Below, in pieces: positions 23,036-34,499 of a stretch of DNA of 64,000 nucleotides; positions within the stretch are counted from its first letter, which is position 1; each line of letters begins with the position of its first letter. The stretch covers positions 3,386,501-3,450,500 of the forward strand of contig JBBBDQ010000350.1 of NCBI GenBank assembly GCA_037127315.1, given 5' to 3'. Origin of the DNA: Ascarosepion bandense. Its lineage: Eukaryota > Mollusca > Cephalopoda > Sepiida > Sepiidae. The notes under the pieces were generated by a model. That model was not told the origin of the DNA. It saw only the letters and a list, made by a program, of their open reading frames with translations, and ran no database searches. Both the position numbers and the translations under genes were made by a program.

Positions 23036-24084
23036 ATTAACCGGTGAAGCAAGATTAAGTTAAATTTAATCAATATTTATATAAACGTCTGTTTTTATCC
23101 AATCAGATTGTATTACGTGGCTTTTTTTTTATTTATCTTGATTTTTTTCAATATTCTAACCAATCAAATTTTTTCTATCGGAAATCAAAGACTAAATAAG
23201 TTAAAAGACAGTAGTTTACAAATAATTCATTACTAAGGAGATTTTAACGCCATAAAATATCTTAAATTGGGACTAATTTAGTGTACTTGAAACTTTTTAT
23301 CTGTAGACCTTTGAATTAACTGATTTCTAAACCACAATATATTTTCATAAAAATACATATTGAATTTAAAAGTTAAAGAACATATTTTTTCTTACCACCT
23401 AATAATTGGACGCCTGCCGCGGCTCAGCAAATTTTTCCCGCGAGTGTAGTGAGTTCGCTTCTCACCGGTTTCATCACTACTCAGATTTTAAGCTTAGAAA
23501 ATAACTTTACCATCTAAAAATATATTCCGTCTTTATTTCGATTATTTTAAACATTTATTATCAAAGAATTTTCATAAATTAAAAAAGATACAAAATTCGA
23601 TGGAATTCAAATATTATTTGATTAAAATTGTGTGATCAGTAATTATCGATCTTTATTGCAATCAGTTGGTGCCAATCACCTTCTACTCGCTGACTTTGCA
23701 CCCGTTTCCTAAATATTGCGAGTCAACTTATTGATAACCACATGGATTCTCTTTCTACAATAAATTCCTCATCTAAAAAACAAAAACAACATAAAAAAAT
23801 TACTCGTTGACGTTTTTTTCTTTTCAACTCTATTTCGTTTATTGTCAGTCATATTTCACAGATTTACCAAGTGAAAATCTTTTTCAGCTATCACTTCTGC
23901 TTATTAAGTAGGTGACCGAAGCAATTGTGTATTTCCTTTAGGTGCCAGAGATTTGCGTTCGAGCCCAAATAAAAACCAGGATTTTGAAGGTTGATTGATG
24001 TGGTCTTGTGTCAAACTAATTTCAATTTAGTAAATTTCTATATAATTCCTTTGACATAACGGTGTTCAAATTACTATCCATTCA
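23036..24084. other. no recognised gene; one tRNA-like remnant at about 23412-23475
   Basis: AT-rich. gcctgccgcggctcagcaaa ... gagttcgcttctc near 23412 looks like another decayed tRNA-derived head. Confidence 0.4.
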
Positions 24085-24215
24085 AACCAAGTAAAAAGAA
24101 GTGGAAACAAAAACGAACCAATCAATGCCCTCAAAATAGCAGTAAATGAACCAATCAAAACTTTCAAAATAGCAACAAATGAATCAATTAAAGCTTTCAA
24201 AATAGAAATAAGCGG
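24085..24215. repeat. tandem repeat, about 42 bp x 3
   Basis: Three imperfect units containing aatgaaccaatcaa...ttcaaaatagca. Confidence 0.75.
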
Positions 24216-24479
24216 GCATTGTGGTTGAATCTTTTGCAATAAAACCTCGGTTACATATTTACTCATCTTAGTCGGTTACAAAACTACATTACTCGGGTTC
24301 TCAATGTGGATTAACTATAACAAATGTGAACTAATTCATCTCCAGTAGCAGCAGCAGCAGCTTCATTTTTGGGATCGAACTTACGAACAATTGCTTGCTT
24401 TACTCTACGGCAGTACCAAAGTAAATAATGCACTAGTTCAGATAAAAGATGGTTGTAGCGGACTAGAGATTGAGACGGT

Positions 24480-24544
<65 letters not shown>
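24480..24544. repeat. (CA)n microsatellite
   Basis: About 32 CA units. Confidence 0.97.
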
Positions 24545-24545
<1 letters not shown>

Positions 24546-24648
24546 TAAAAACAAAAGAAATGAGAAGGGGACTATTTGACGACGCGCTCTGTTCATTAAA
24601 CAATTTCATTAAGGCATCAGTAAAAAATTATTGAAAAACCCTGTATTT

Positions 24649-24930
24649 GTGCGTGGGTAGTGCAGTGGATATCGGTTCGGAACAAGAAATCGGAGAGCCG
24701 AGCTCGAATTCCAGTTGAATTCGTTGCATTCACTTAAGCGCAAATACCATTGAGAAAGGTATAAATCCGCTTCTCCTTCCACCTATGGATTAAATAGTAG
24801 GTCAGATTGGGTTCTATAGCCTTGGTTGGCAATCAGTTTACCGCAAAAAGTAATGGCAACCTAAGGCGGGAAAAGCTTCTGCCCAGTCTTTTGAGACATG
24901 ATCGCTTAAGTGTGCATCCCGTATAGCAAT
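24649..24930 (+). mobile_element. SINE-A copy 8
   Basis: Plus-strand, nearly full-length copy. The tail is diverged and the hairpin is partly lost. Confidence 0.8.
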
Positions 24931-24943
24931 TTAAAAAAAATCT

Positions 24944-25281
24944 TTTCACCCCTAGCAAGGCGGTACCACCACTGATGCACAGGGGGTTACATAAGAGAGT
25001 AAAAGGCAGGAGGACAGTGAAGAGAAAGACGAACCAGTTATAAGGGGTGTCAGAGAAAAGGCAAGAGGAGAATGGGAATACAGGTGTGATGACAGTTGCG
25101 AAGGTAGAGTGAGAAAGATTACAAGATATTTACAAGATACACGGAGTGTTGTAAAAGGGACGAGATGGGAATTGACATTGCATTTTAATTGCTGGAGGTT
25201 GTAGCTGTCAGGATAGCAAGTATACGGAAAGGAGTTCTACAGACGGGAAGTGCGAGAAAAGAAGCTGATGGAGTAGAATTA
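24944..25281 (-). mobile_element. LINE-J 3' fragment
   Basis: Minus-strand 3' end of the LINE described at 26578-28990: last codons ([12 protein letters not shown] region) and 3' UTR with tail agcaaggcggtaccaccactgatgca. 5' truncated. Confidence 0.7.
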
Positions 25282-25384
25282 ACTCACAAAATTTACTTGT
25301 ATAAACAGAAAAATATTATCAAAGAGAAGAAATATCATAATGCGTTCGAATTTGATAATATTTTAAAATATATTTAAAAGTCGA

Positions 25385-25745
25385 ACGATCATTCCTGGTT
25401 CCCTGACCACACGAATTTACTCGTGCTACTAGATTGGCAACTAGGTCCCACCCTTTTACTGTAAAAACAGTCAAATGTAACCGCCACTTCCACTCTATCA
25501 GTTTATTTTTGCCACCTATGGAACTCTCTTAGGTATACTTTCTTCCCTGATAGCTACAATTTTCAAAAGTTAAAGTGCAACATCAATTACTTCCTTCTAT
25601 CTCCTTGATTTCCATCTTTCTCTTACACTTTCTTCGACGCTCTCTGTACCTTGTTCTCTTTTTTCTGTTTTTTTCCTTTCTCCTCTCACTGTAACCCCCC
25701 ACCCAGTGGTGATTCTGCTTTGCTTGGGGTGAAACGATTATAGCA
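25385..25745 (+). mobile_element. LINE-J 3' fragment in opposite orientation
   Basis: Plus-strand 3' end: decayed WQLGPTLLL, LWNSLRYTFFPDSYNFQKLKC-like coding, then a 3' UTR ending ccacccagtggtgattctgc...gcttggggtgaaacgatta. Its truncated 5' end faces that of 24944-25281. Confidence 0.65.
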
Positions 25746-26518
25746 AACAACAACAAAAACAACAATAACAACAACAAAAAGTAGAACTCGATGTTATCCA
25801 AAAGAAAAAAAATCGATGGAAGACGCTAAGTGATGCAATTTTGACATGTCTCTAAACGAAAGGGAATTAGTGCAGTAATTATTATTATTAATGTTGTTAC
25901 TGTCATTAAAAACGAAGCAACGAATGAATATGTTATAACAATATATATATATATATATATATATATTTGAAAACGCAGAGAAACTTTCTTCTTTAATGAT
26001 CCTTTCCAACCAACATTTCATCATTAGAATACACTGATAAATATTAAATTGGTAGAATGACAATTCACACTGTGAGAAAAGAAAAATATTATCTGGCGGA
26101 AAAGAAACCACGACTAAAGCACAAATTTATTAATAAAAACGAGGTGGAAAAATATACCGTTAAAAGAATTAAAGAAAAGGAGACCTGGTGAGTATAAAAT
26201 AGAAAGAATTCCTCACATACCTTCTATAAAACCGAGAGAGCAGACGAAATTTCGGATCAAACTTCTATAAACTTTTGTGACCCTTACAAGATAAAAAAAT
26301 TCTTTTCTTTTTGGATACTGTGAGAACATTTAAACCAAACGAATTCGTGAACTGAAGAGATGAGCATATTACTTCGTCGAAATAAATTCTAATTTATAAC
26401 CACTTTTGATGATATGCATTTAGTTTTCCTTTATGCATATCATATTGCTCTGGATAATATCCATTGGGCTCTCTATATAGATCTATCGATTAATATTTTT
26501 ATCAAATAGATTTTTGGG
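25746..26518. other. no recognised gene; (TA)n at about 25940-25967
   Basis: AT-rich intergenic sequence. Confidence 0.5.
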
Positions 26519-26559
<41 letters not shown>

Positions 26560-26560
26560 T
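26519..26560. repeat. (TATC)n microsatellite
   Basis: About 10 units, next to the 3' end of the LINE. Confidence 0.95.
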
Positions 26561-26577
26561 GCAATCTTGCCCAATAT

Positions 26578-28990
26578 TTATTTTTTTTTAATCATTTCAC
26601 TCCGGTCAAGGCGTAAATGCCACTGATGTGCTGGGGGCTACATAACTGAAAGAAAATTAATTAGAGGAGGGAGAAGAGGATTACAAACTAATTAGAAAGA
26701 AGCAATAGAAAGATGAAAATGCAGGTGTAATGACAGTTGCAAGTGGGGAGAGAAAGGGAAGGATATACGGGGTGGGGGGAAAGGCTAGAGTCAAGTGGTT
26801 AGTAGATGAGTATTGACATTGCATTTAAATTTCTGGAGGTTGTAGCCGTCAGGAAAGCAAGAATATGGGAGCGAGTTCCACAGGCGTGAAGTGCGAGAGA
26901 AGAAGCTGCAGGAGTAGAATTGTCGTCTGCATTTGGCTAACCCAACTGTGAATGGGTGGGACCCAGTTGCCATTCTGGTTGCACGAGTAAACACCTGTTG
27001 ACGAGGCACCAGTGACTTAAGTTCGTCTGAGCAGAAGCCATGAAAGTACTTATAGAACAGACAAAGGAAGGCCACATTTCGTCGGTGGGGAAGTGGCTGT
27101 AGTCGAGCCTCCAAGTCAGCACCTATCACGTTACTAACTCTCCTTTGGAGCCTGTCGAGAACACTGAGGTGAGCGGCAGGGGCGCCTGACCATAAATGGC
27201 AGCAGTACTCCATGCAGGGTCGAATGGTAGACTTGTATATATGCAGGATGGATTCAGGCGGAAAGAACATCCTGGATCGACACAGTGACCCAACCTTCTT
27301 AGCAGTGGATTTAGCTATGGATTCGATGTAGCGGTTCCATTTGAGATCAGAAGAGAGGATAAGGCCGAGGAGGCGCAGTGTATTGCACTCAGGGAGAATT
27401 GCTTGATCAATGCTTATGTGAGGCAGGAGAGGTTGCCTGTGATGGTTGGCAAACAACAGCTTGGTCTTGGACGCATTGAAGTTGACAAGCCACTTCTTGC
27501 CCCAATTCACCACAGAGTGTAGATCCCGTTCAAGGTCAGCAGCGAGATTATGTCTGTCCGCCACGACAGGTTTCTTACTGGTGCGGGAGTATATTGTAGT
27601 GTCATTTGCGTAGATGCCTACTTGGGAACTGATCTCATCTGGGAGGTCGTTGATGAAAATAAGGAAGAGCATCGTGCCCAGGATAGAGCCCTGGGGGACA
27701 CCGGCATTCGTGCTGTAGGATGAAGAGGCATGCCCATTCAATACGACCTTCATTTTGCGGTTGTTTAAAAAGGACTGGATTAGGTCAAGCAAGCGTCCGG
27801 TAATGCCGTAACCCCGTAGCTTGCAAAGGAGGCCAGAGTGCCAGACCCTATCAAAAGCCTTGGAGATGTCCAGAGCAACTGCACGAGCCTCGCCTGACTC
27901 ATCGAGGGTCCGGAGCATGTACTCCGTAAAGGTTGTTAGCATATCGGCAGTGGACCTGGCAAAGCGGAAGCCATATTGCTTTTCAGAGAAGAGTTTGTGG
28001 GCAGTAAGATGTTGAACTATTTCAGCATTGATTATGGCCTCGAACACTTTCCCGAATATCGGTAGAAGACTGATAGGGCGATAGTTGGATGGGTCCGAGG
28101 GTTCACCACAATTCTTAAAAACAGGAACGACTGAAGAGAACTTCCAGCATGCAGGAAAACAGGAAGCAGAAAGGCAGTAGTTAAACAGTTTAGAGAGGAC
28201 AGGGGAGAGTTCAGGGGCACACCTCTTAAGGACTATCACTGGGATTCCGTCGCCACCGCTCGCCTTATGGGGGCCAAGTTTTGAAATTACTAGGGATACT
28301 ACCTTCGGGGTAATATGTACGTCGTGCAGTTTGGCCTCAGTTCTAACGGGGAAGTCGGGTGAGCATACTCCAGATGAGTCAAACGTGGAGTTGGATGAGA
28401 ATCTGCGGGCAAAACAATCAGCTTTGTCCGCAGATGATGTGAGAACCTCGAATTCATGGATTAAAGGAGGTATAGAGGATTTGCAGTTGCTAAGCACCCG
28501 TTTGCATATCCGCCAGTAGTCCTTGGAGCCGAACTTGCGGTCAGCTATGCGCTGTCGCATTCTCTCAGCGAACAACCGTTTGGCGTCATTCAGGATTCTC
28601 TTGCTCTTATTGCGAGCCGACGTGAATAGGCGCCTATTGTGATCAGATGACTGGCTCCTGAATAATCGGAAGTAATGGTTCCTGTGGGCAATGGCGGCCG
28701 AACAGGCAGGAGAGAACCACGGGGAGGAATGAGGTTTTAGGCAATACTTCCTGGTGGGTATGAAGGCATCAATGCCAGCTTTCACCCATGACGAGACCTC
28801 AGAGGCACAGTCATCAACTGGGAGATCGAACACTTTTCCCCAAGGGACGTCGCAGAGGAAATCGCGAAATGCATCCCAGTCAGCTTTTTGGTAGCGGTAG
28901 GAGGTCCTATAGGTAGGAGGCTTCTGAGGGGAGTGAGAGTGGAAAGAAATACTGAGAGAGACAACAGCATATATATCATACTTCGCCAAA
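26578..28990 (-). mobile_element. LINE-J: non-LTR retrotransposon (jockey/CR1-group), 5' truncated
   Basis: Longest element copy in the window. The 3' end reads (minus strand) ...cagtggcatttacgccttgaccggagtgaaatgattaaaaaaaa; the same tail ends the fragments at 24944, 25745, 48066 and 51836. The 5' end is cut within the region just after the endonuclease domain. The copy sits between a TATC microsatellite and unique sequence. Confidence 0.85.
26791..28989 (-). CDS. LINE-J reverse transcriptase reading frame (C-terminal part of ORF2), catalytic box mutated
   Basis: An open frame of about 732 codons with no internal stop; the first ATG-independent codons are simply the truncation edge. The first 240 residues are the linker between endonuclease and RT. 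RT motifs follow in order: HKASGGDGIP (about 242-250), [17 protein letters not shown] (301-317), [13 protein letters not shown] (372-384), GVPQGSILG (430-438) and YANDT (460-464). The conserved YADD is YAND here (27604-27606), which should abolish polymerase chemistry. A C-terminal region with [16 protein letters not shown] and [16 protein letters not shown] matches the jockey/CR1 group. It would copy its own RNA at a nicked target. Very recent insertion is suggested by the intact frame. Confidence 0.88.
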   Translation of the reverse strand: MAKYDIYAVVSLSISFHSHSPQKPPTYRTSYRYQKADWDAFRDFLCDVPWGKVFDLPVDDCASEVSSWVKAGIDAFIPTRKYCLKPHSSPWFSPACSAAIAHRNHYFRLFRSQSSDHNRRLFTSARNKSKRILNDAKRLFAERMRQRIADRKFGSKDYWRICKRVLSNCKSSIPPLIHEFEVLTSSADKADCFARRFSSNSTFDSSGVCSPDFPVRTEAKLHDVHITPKVVSLVISKLGPHKASGGDGIPVIVLKRCAPELSPVLSKLFNYCLSASCFPACWKFSSVVPVFKNCGEPSDPSNYRPISLLPIFGKVFEAIINAEIVQHLTAHKLFSEKQYGFRFARSTADMLTTFTEYMLRTLDESGEARAVALDISKAFDRVWHSGLLCKLRGYGITGRLLDLIQSFLNNRKMKVVLNGHASSSYSTNAGVPQGSILGTMLFLIFINDLPDEISSQVGIYANDTTIYSRTSKKPVVADRHNLAADLERDLHSVVNWGKKWLVNFNASKTKLLFANHHRQPLLPHISIDQAILPECNTLRLLGLILSSDLKWNRYIESIAKSTAKKVGSLCRSRMFFPPESILHIYKSTIRPCMEYCCHLWSGAPAAHLSVLDRLQRRVSNVIGADLEARLQPLPHRRNVAFLCLFYKYFHGFCSDELKSLVPRQQVFTRATRMATGSHPFTVGLAKCRRQFYSCSFFSRTSRLWNSLPYSCFPDGYNLQKFKCNVNTHLLTT

Positions 28991-29310
28991 TTCTAATAGT
29001 ATCCTCAAAGCAATAAAAAGAACTAGATGACCCGTAGAAAACAATTTTAGAGTATAAAGACAAAATCAAATCCTTCACAGATAAAGAAGGCACCAAAAGA
29101 AACTTAACGTGCGAGTGTGAAAAAACCCATCCCACACACATAAACCCTCTGACTTATCTATTTATACACGATACCTTGGTCATCAGAAAAGCAAAAGGAT
29201 CCTTATATGTGAAGTCACAAGTCTATTCGCCTGAAGAGAGCCAACTTTAGACTCGAAACACATGTAACGTCACAAATACCATTCATGTATCATGCAAGAA
29301 GCAAGTAATA
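28991..29310. other. no recognised feature
   Basis: Unique-looking sequence upstream of the LINE truncation point. Confidence 0.45.
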
Positions 29311-29366
29311 TAAATAATAATAATAATAATAATAATAATAAGAAGAAGAAGAAGAAGAAGAAGAAG
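29311..29366. repeat. (ATA)n(AAG)n microsatellite
   Basis: Trinucleotide runs. Confidence 0.95.
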
Positions 29367-29429
29367 GCAGTAAATGCAAACAAGATTTACAGTTAGTAGA
29401 TTCTGTAGAAAAGCAAAACAGAACCAACT

Positions 29430-30256
29430 ATAGCGGCAAAAAATATGAAAATGAAAGCCAAAGATAAAACTCTTGAACAGATGAAACAACGCTGGCACGA
29501 CAAACCTCTGCATGGCCAATATCCAGAACGTGCCAATAAATACAATGTTGAGAAAGTTAATACTCATCGATGGTTACGTGCATCTGGATTAAAGTCTGAA
29601 ACTGAAAGCTTTATTCTTGCAGTACAAGACCAAAGTCTTTTCACTAGAAACTTTCAGGCAAATATTATGCATAATAATATGGATCCAAAATGCAGGTTTT
29701 GTGATAAACACCAAGAAATAATAGACCACCTAATCTCAGGCAGTTCTGTGCTTGCCCCAAATGAATATAAAAATCGCCACGATAGAGTTGGGCAATATTT
29801 ACATTGGACAATGTGCAAGCACTATGGAAAATCTGTAAACAAACACTGGTATGAACATCACCCAGCACCGGTTACAGATATAGAAGATGTCACCATTCTA
29901 TGAGATTACACCATCTACACAGACAGAAAAATTGAAGCAAACAGGCCAGACATTATTGTTAAAAACCAGAAAGAGAAAACTTGTCTATTAATTGATATGG
30001 CTTGTCCAGTGGATTTTAACATAGCAACGAAGGAATTTGAAAAACTGTCAAAATATAAAGACCTGGAAATTGAAATAGAAAAAATGTGGAAATTGAAAAC
30101 AAGAGTTGTGCCAGTGATAGTAGGTGCACTTGGAATGATAAAAAATGAAACAAAACAACACATTGAAAGAATCCCTGGAAACCCCAGCTTAAGAGATATA
30201 CAAAAAATTGTCTTATTAAGTAGAGCCCACACACTAAGAAGAACTTTATCTATGTA
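29430..30256 (+). pseudogene. LINE-R: C-terminal part of a restriction-like-endonuclease LINE protein, one in-frame stop
   Basis: A single frame from about 29445 to 30256, interrupted once by TGA at 29901-29903 where the family has Trp. It holds a zinc-knuckle-like CRFC-x8-H-x4-S (the last Cys is lost), then a YKNRHDRV segment (the RHD/KHD motif), then after the stop RPDII...LLID, that is PD-x14-D. CCHC, R/KHD and PD-x(12-14)-D in this order define the restriction-like endonuclease of R2/R4/NeSL-type LINEs. The tail FEKLSKYKDLEIEIEKMW, VVPVIVGALGM and PSLRDIQKIVLL ends at TAA. The RT domain is truncated away; a separate RT piece of similar type lies at 33960-34400. Nearly intact, so young. 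Confidence 0.75.
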
Positions 30257-30410
30257 ACGCTAGGGATGATAGGGAAGATAGAAAAAACATGAAATGGGGC
30301 CATAACAACACGCCACGACCTGCCTTAGGTCTCCCCGCAGACTTGGTTGGTCGTGAGACCAAAGCAGAAATCGAAATATGATGAAAAATGGCATAATAAT
30401 AATAAATTTA
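30257..30410 (+). mobile_element. LINE-R 3' UTR
   Basis: Contains cgccacgacctgccttaggt and ends in (ATA)n; the same segment follows the minus-strand copy at 21060-21200. Confidence 0.7.
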
Positions 30411-30489
30411 CACTTTAAACAAAAAGGTTCACGGCTTCTCATTTTTTTATTCTATACCAATTTCTCTCGTTGGAACAATCATATTTCTG

Positions 30490-30556
<67 letters not shown>
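30490..30556. repeat. (TA)n(GA)n microsatellite
   Basis: TA run followed by GA run. Confidence 0.95.
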
Positions 30557-30560
<4 letters not shown>

Positions 30561-31154
30561 GAGAGAGTGAGTGAGAGAGTTTTCAAAATGTACTCAATCT
30601 TTAAATGACAACAAATGATGTCCTTCAAGACTTGCAAACAAAATTATTAAAATTAACAAATATTAATATTTATTGACTTAAAAAGAAAATTAACGGTTGA
30701 AATTAAATATTAAATGAAATGCATTAATACAAATATTCAAACTAACGACGGTCACAAAGTGAGTACATTTATTTCGGGCATACTATATATACGCATATAT
30801 GTGTGCGAGCGTTTGCCGAAAATTAGACAGAGTTGCTGCGGGTGGTATATTGGACTGCAACAAGATATTGAATAACGGAAGACAACAAAGAAAACAAAGA
30901 CTTGAGGAAAAAACAAAATTTTACCAAGTATATTTTCGCTAAAGAAAATACATCGACCAAAATAATGTCAAGGCGCACGAGGCGAATATATCTCTGCATG
31001 TTCTTGTATAGGGTGAGAAGACCGTTGTTCTGAAAAGGACATTTTATTGCATATCGTTTCAGCTGGCGAGGATGGCTGGAACGGTGGCCGATGGCGAGCT
31101 GGAGCTGCGTCTGATGATGGCTGGAACTGTGGGCCGGCTACTGGAACAGATACT
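30557..31154. other. no recognised feature
   Basis: No supported gene. Confidence 0.45.
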
Positions 31155-31545
31155 ACACTTTGATCATAGTCATATATGAAGACGAAAAGTGTCTAATTGG
31201 AACGAAATTTCTAACTCGAAGGCGAGTTCCAGAAGCTAAGTAAAGTATTAAGACACAGGAAACTTTCATTAGAAACACAGAAGAGAGTACTAGATTGCTA
31301 TTTGATGTTAGTTCTACAATATGGCAGTGAATGTTGAACAATATCATCAAAGATGAAGAAAAAACTTGAAGCAACTGAAATGTGGTTCTAGAGAAGGATG
31401 CTGCGGATATCATGGACCGAGCATGTGAGCAATGATGAAATGTTGGAAAAAATGGAAACGAAAAGGAAATTAATATTGAGCATCAGGAAGAGACAACTGA
31501 AGTTCTTGGGATATGGATGTGAAATAGCGAGGAACCCAATTATAC
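31155..31545 (+). pseudogene. LINE RT C-terminal fragment
   Basis: Broken frames read LSKVLRHRKLSLETQKRVLDCYLM, YGSEC, KLEATEMWF, MLRISWTEHVSND and KRKLILSIRKRQLKFLG, which is the C-terminus of endonuclease-RT proteins. Several stops are present. Confidence 0.65.
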
Positions 31546-32050
31546 AGAAGGTCATCGGCAACTGGAATCAGTGAAACAATTCAAATACCCTGGTGCAATT
31601 ATCAGTTAAGTCAGATGGCAATGCGAGAGTTTTGTTGGCAACAGTCGCAATGACACCGTTGAAACTGATCTAAAGGGACAAAAATCTAACCTTCAAAAAT
31701 TAAACTGGAATGGTTGCATTCCCGTGTCTTGTCGGTTCTCATGTATGCATAACCTCTAACTGCGGGACTCCAAAGGCGGATTCAAGCTTCAGAAATGACA
31801 TACTTCGAGTGTCTGCCTGGTATATGTCTTACATCGACCGCGTCACGAATAAATGGCTATAAAGACGTGTTGACCACCATAAAGAAAAAGAAACTGAAGT
31901 GGTATGGCCACGTGACTAGATCGCAAGGCCTCTCCAAGACCATACTACAAAGAATATTACGAGGAGAAAGAGACGCCAAAGAAAGAGATGGTCGGATAAT
32001 ATTGCCGAAAGGACAGACAAAAGTTCTCATTTGACCCAGGCGTTGGTAAA
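31546..32050 (+). pseudogene. second LINE RT C-terminal fragment of a different family
   Basis: Frames include QLESVKQFKYPGAIIS and KKKKLKWYGHVTRSQGLSKTILQ, typical of the far C-terminus of RTE/L2-like endonuclease-RT proteins. Frameshifts and stops throughout. Confidence 0.65.
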
Positions 32051-32059
32051 TGACGGGCT

Positions 32060-33390
32060 CAAGTAGAGGCTTCTTGTTGAGGGAGCCCATTTTGTCTAGT
32101 TCTTCACTAGGAGGGTCTTAACAAGTTCCACATTGTTTTTGGCCTGATGCTTTCCCCAGAAAGCCCAGAAACACTGCAACAAATCTGCTGCTTTCTCTGT
32201 TCAACTCTGGAGAATTTCTTACACTCTATAATCTTCATTATTTGTGGTCCAACGAAGAAACTGGCATTGACTTTTTTGCAGTCTGTTTAGAAAAGAGCCT
32301 TAAAAATACTTAAAGGCTCTAGCCTCGTCATCTAGAGCTGTGTCATATTGTTTCATAAGGCTCAATTATAAGTACAATCGGGGAAACAATACTTTCTGGG
32401 GGTTCAGCAGTTTGACATTGTTCTTTCCCACACTGAACTTGGCCCTGCCTAGACAGTTTCGTCGATGGTAGTGTGTCGCAGTGTCCCTGCTGTTTTAAAA
32501 GCAAAGATAACACAAACAATTTGGTAAAGCCGCCTTGGAGTTCCATCAGGAAGGCCACTTTTTAAAATCCCCGATAACCTCCCAACTGTACTCTTCATAT
32601 TTCAAGGCCTTTAGTAAGATTTTGATACCACTGTATTCCTCTTAGAGTTGCAATGAGTGAGACAACGTACGAGAAGGATACATGTTCCCGTGACGAGGTA
32701 GCATGGATTTGAGCTTTCTGGGGAAGCTGTCGGTGATGGGGCGCCGCTTGCTTGGATTATAGGTGATTATAATTGTTTCGAACGGGCCTGTCACATGGTG
32801 GTAGAAGTAAAACCCATGTTGACGGACGAAAAAGCTGAGTCTTGATGTCAAAAGATCGGCATTGGACTTTAGGAGCCCAAAATCTTTGATCAAGTCTTTG
32901 AAATATTTTTGGTTGTGGTACTATGAGTTTCTCTCCTCAGTTGTCCCTCTGTAATCTGGATCAATGACATAATCCTCTTCTGAACTTTTTGATCTCTTCT
33001 GAAGACGGCTACTCTCACTTTTATCAGTTGTTGAAACATATTTAATACATGTTTTTCAATAACACTGCTTTTAAAAAAAGTAAAAAATATTTAAAGAAAA
33101 TTCCCAAACTTTTAGACTTAAAAATATCACTATCCAAACAAGCAAAACTTTCCCTCTTACCATCTATAGTTCTTGTGCAGAGTTCACAGCTGAAATAAGA
33201 TGTCCAGAGTTTGTCTTGATTACCGACAGGCATTCTGAAATATACCTTGTAGGTCTCATATATTTTAGCAAACGTTGCCACAGAATATTTTTTCGTTCTT
33301 ATTTCGATAAATTCCTTACAGACACAGCAAGACGCATCTGTCGGATGCTTACAAACTTTTGACACCATTTGTAATGAATGCATCTATCAA
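32060..33390 (-). pseudogene. decayed member of an unnamed, widely repeated protein family
   Basis: On the minus strand from 33383, broken frames read CKHPTDASCCVCKEF, YKVYFRMPVGNQDKLW, FSCELCTRTIDGKR, then FGLLKSNADLLTSRL (32642-32893) and AFLMELQGGFTKLF (32343-32558), and further diverged text to about 32060. I recall this order (paired Cys-x2-Cys motifs, GDQDK-W, LLxSRL, LGLQGGYTKFPCFLCLWDSRA) from large families of uncharacterised, probably transposon-linked proteins in arthropods and cephalopods. I cannot name a function. Here it is cut by stops and frameshifts and the FPCFLC core is lost. Confidence 0.5.
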
Positions 33391-33906
33391 CGACAACTTG
33401 TCTGTACTTGCATAGCTAGAAATAAATTTAATTGTTGAGCTTACGTTGCCTGTAGTTATACTGCCATCTATGTTGCCATAATGTTCTAGAAATTCTTGAA
33501 ACTTTTTGAAACTTCTTAAAAGGTTTTGAAACTTCTCGAAAGTTATAAAAAATTGTCCTTCAAAAACTCAGCGCTGAATCAGTCTGGGATGCAATCGAAA
33601 ATATTTTAGTTTAAAAGCATCAATTTACACGCTACACAAACTTTGAAGGAAATTGGAGTCATTTGTTTTGCTTTCTAGATAGAATCAATTAGGAAAAAAC
33701 ACTTACTGACCAATGACAAAAAAAAAAAAAATCAAAATTTTGTTACACAGTGGCGAAAATTGGGTTAATTGCTCATATATTAAAAAACACTTTCAATCCA
33801 GTATTCTTAATAGGTTCCTTAGAAATCTCAAGTGAAACACTTTGTAAATGATTGCATCAAACAGCATTTCTAAAGAAATACACGGCGGCAGCAGTAGCAG
33901 TAGCAA
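33391..33906. other. no recognised feature
   Basis: Short gaaacttct-type repeats near 33490-33545; no gene. Confidence 0.45.
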
Positions 33907-33913
33907 CAACATC

Positions 33914-33957
<44 letters not shown>
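33907..33957. repeat. (AAT)n microsatellite
   Basis: About 16 units. Confidence 0.95.
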
Positions 33958-33958
<1 letters not shown>

Positions 33959-33959
33959 C

Positions 33960-34400
33960 TTTTTTCTTGCTGAACAACAAGGGACGCAAAACAGGGTCAT
34001 ATGAATGCAGGGATCAAATCTTGATTAGCAAAATAATACTGAAAAACGAAGAATTAGTGTAGAAACCTAAGCACTGCTGGGATAGCTTACAATGTTTTCT
34101 ATAGTAACACTTATGACTGAATCATTAAAGCTTTAAATGACTGAATTTATTAAGACCAGTCAGAATGCATGGAAGACATCCGTCAAACTTAACCACACAG
34201 ATGACGATATTAAAATTAATAATATAAAGATCAACCACTGGATATACAAAGAGGATTCATTATCACCACTCCTCTTCTCTCTTACTCTTTTCCTCTCTGT
34301 TCAAAATGCTCAAAGACTCAAACAGGAGCTACGAAATCTACAAAGATACTTTTAACCACCTCTTTTATACGGATAACGTCAATATTTAAAGCAAGAACAT
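33960..34400 (+). pseudogene. decayed reverse transcriptase core, LINE-R-like
   Basis: Broken plus-strand frames read AEQQGTQN, TEFIKTSQNAWKTSVKLNH, YKEDSLSPLLFSLTLF (the family motif is QGDSLSPLLF) and LFYTDNVN (the family motif is LFYMDDLK). These are RT palm motifs of LINEs with a restriction-like endonuclease. Catalytic Asp is changed to Asn and there are many stops. Confidence 0.6.
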
Positions 34401-34499
34401 TTGTCAGATCTATATAGTACCAGACATCGTCACCTCCACAAGGAACCTACAAGAGTAAGTTCATAAATACTTAAGCATATACTAGAAAAATATTACGAT

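Noticed and set aside
27821..28519. Plus-strand frames inside the LINE
   Set aside because: Shadows of the minus-strand reverse transcriptase frame.
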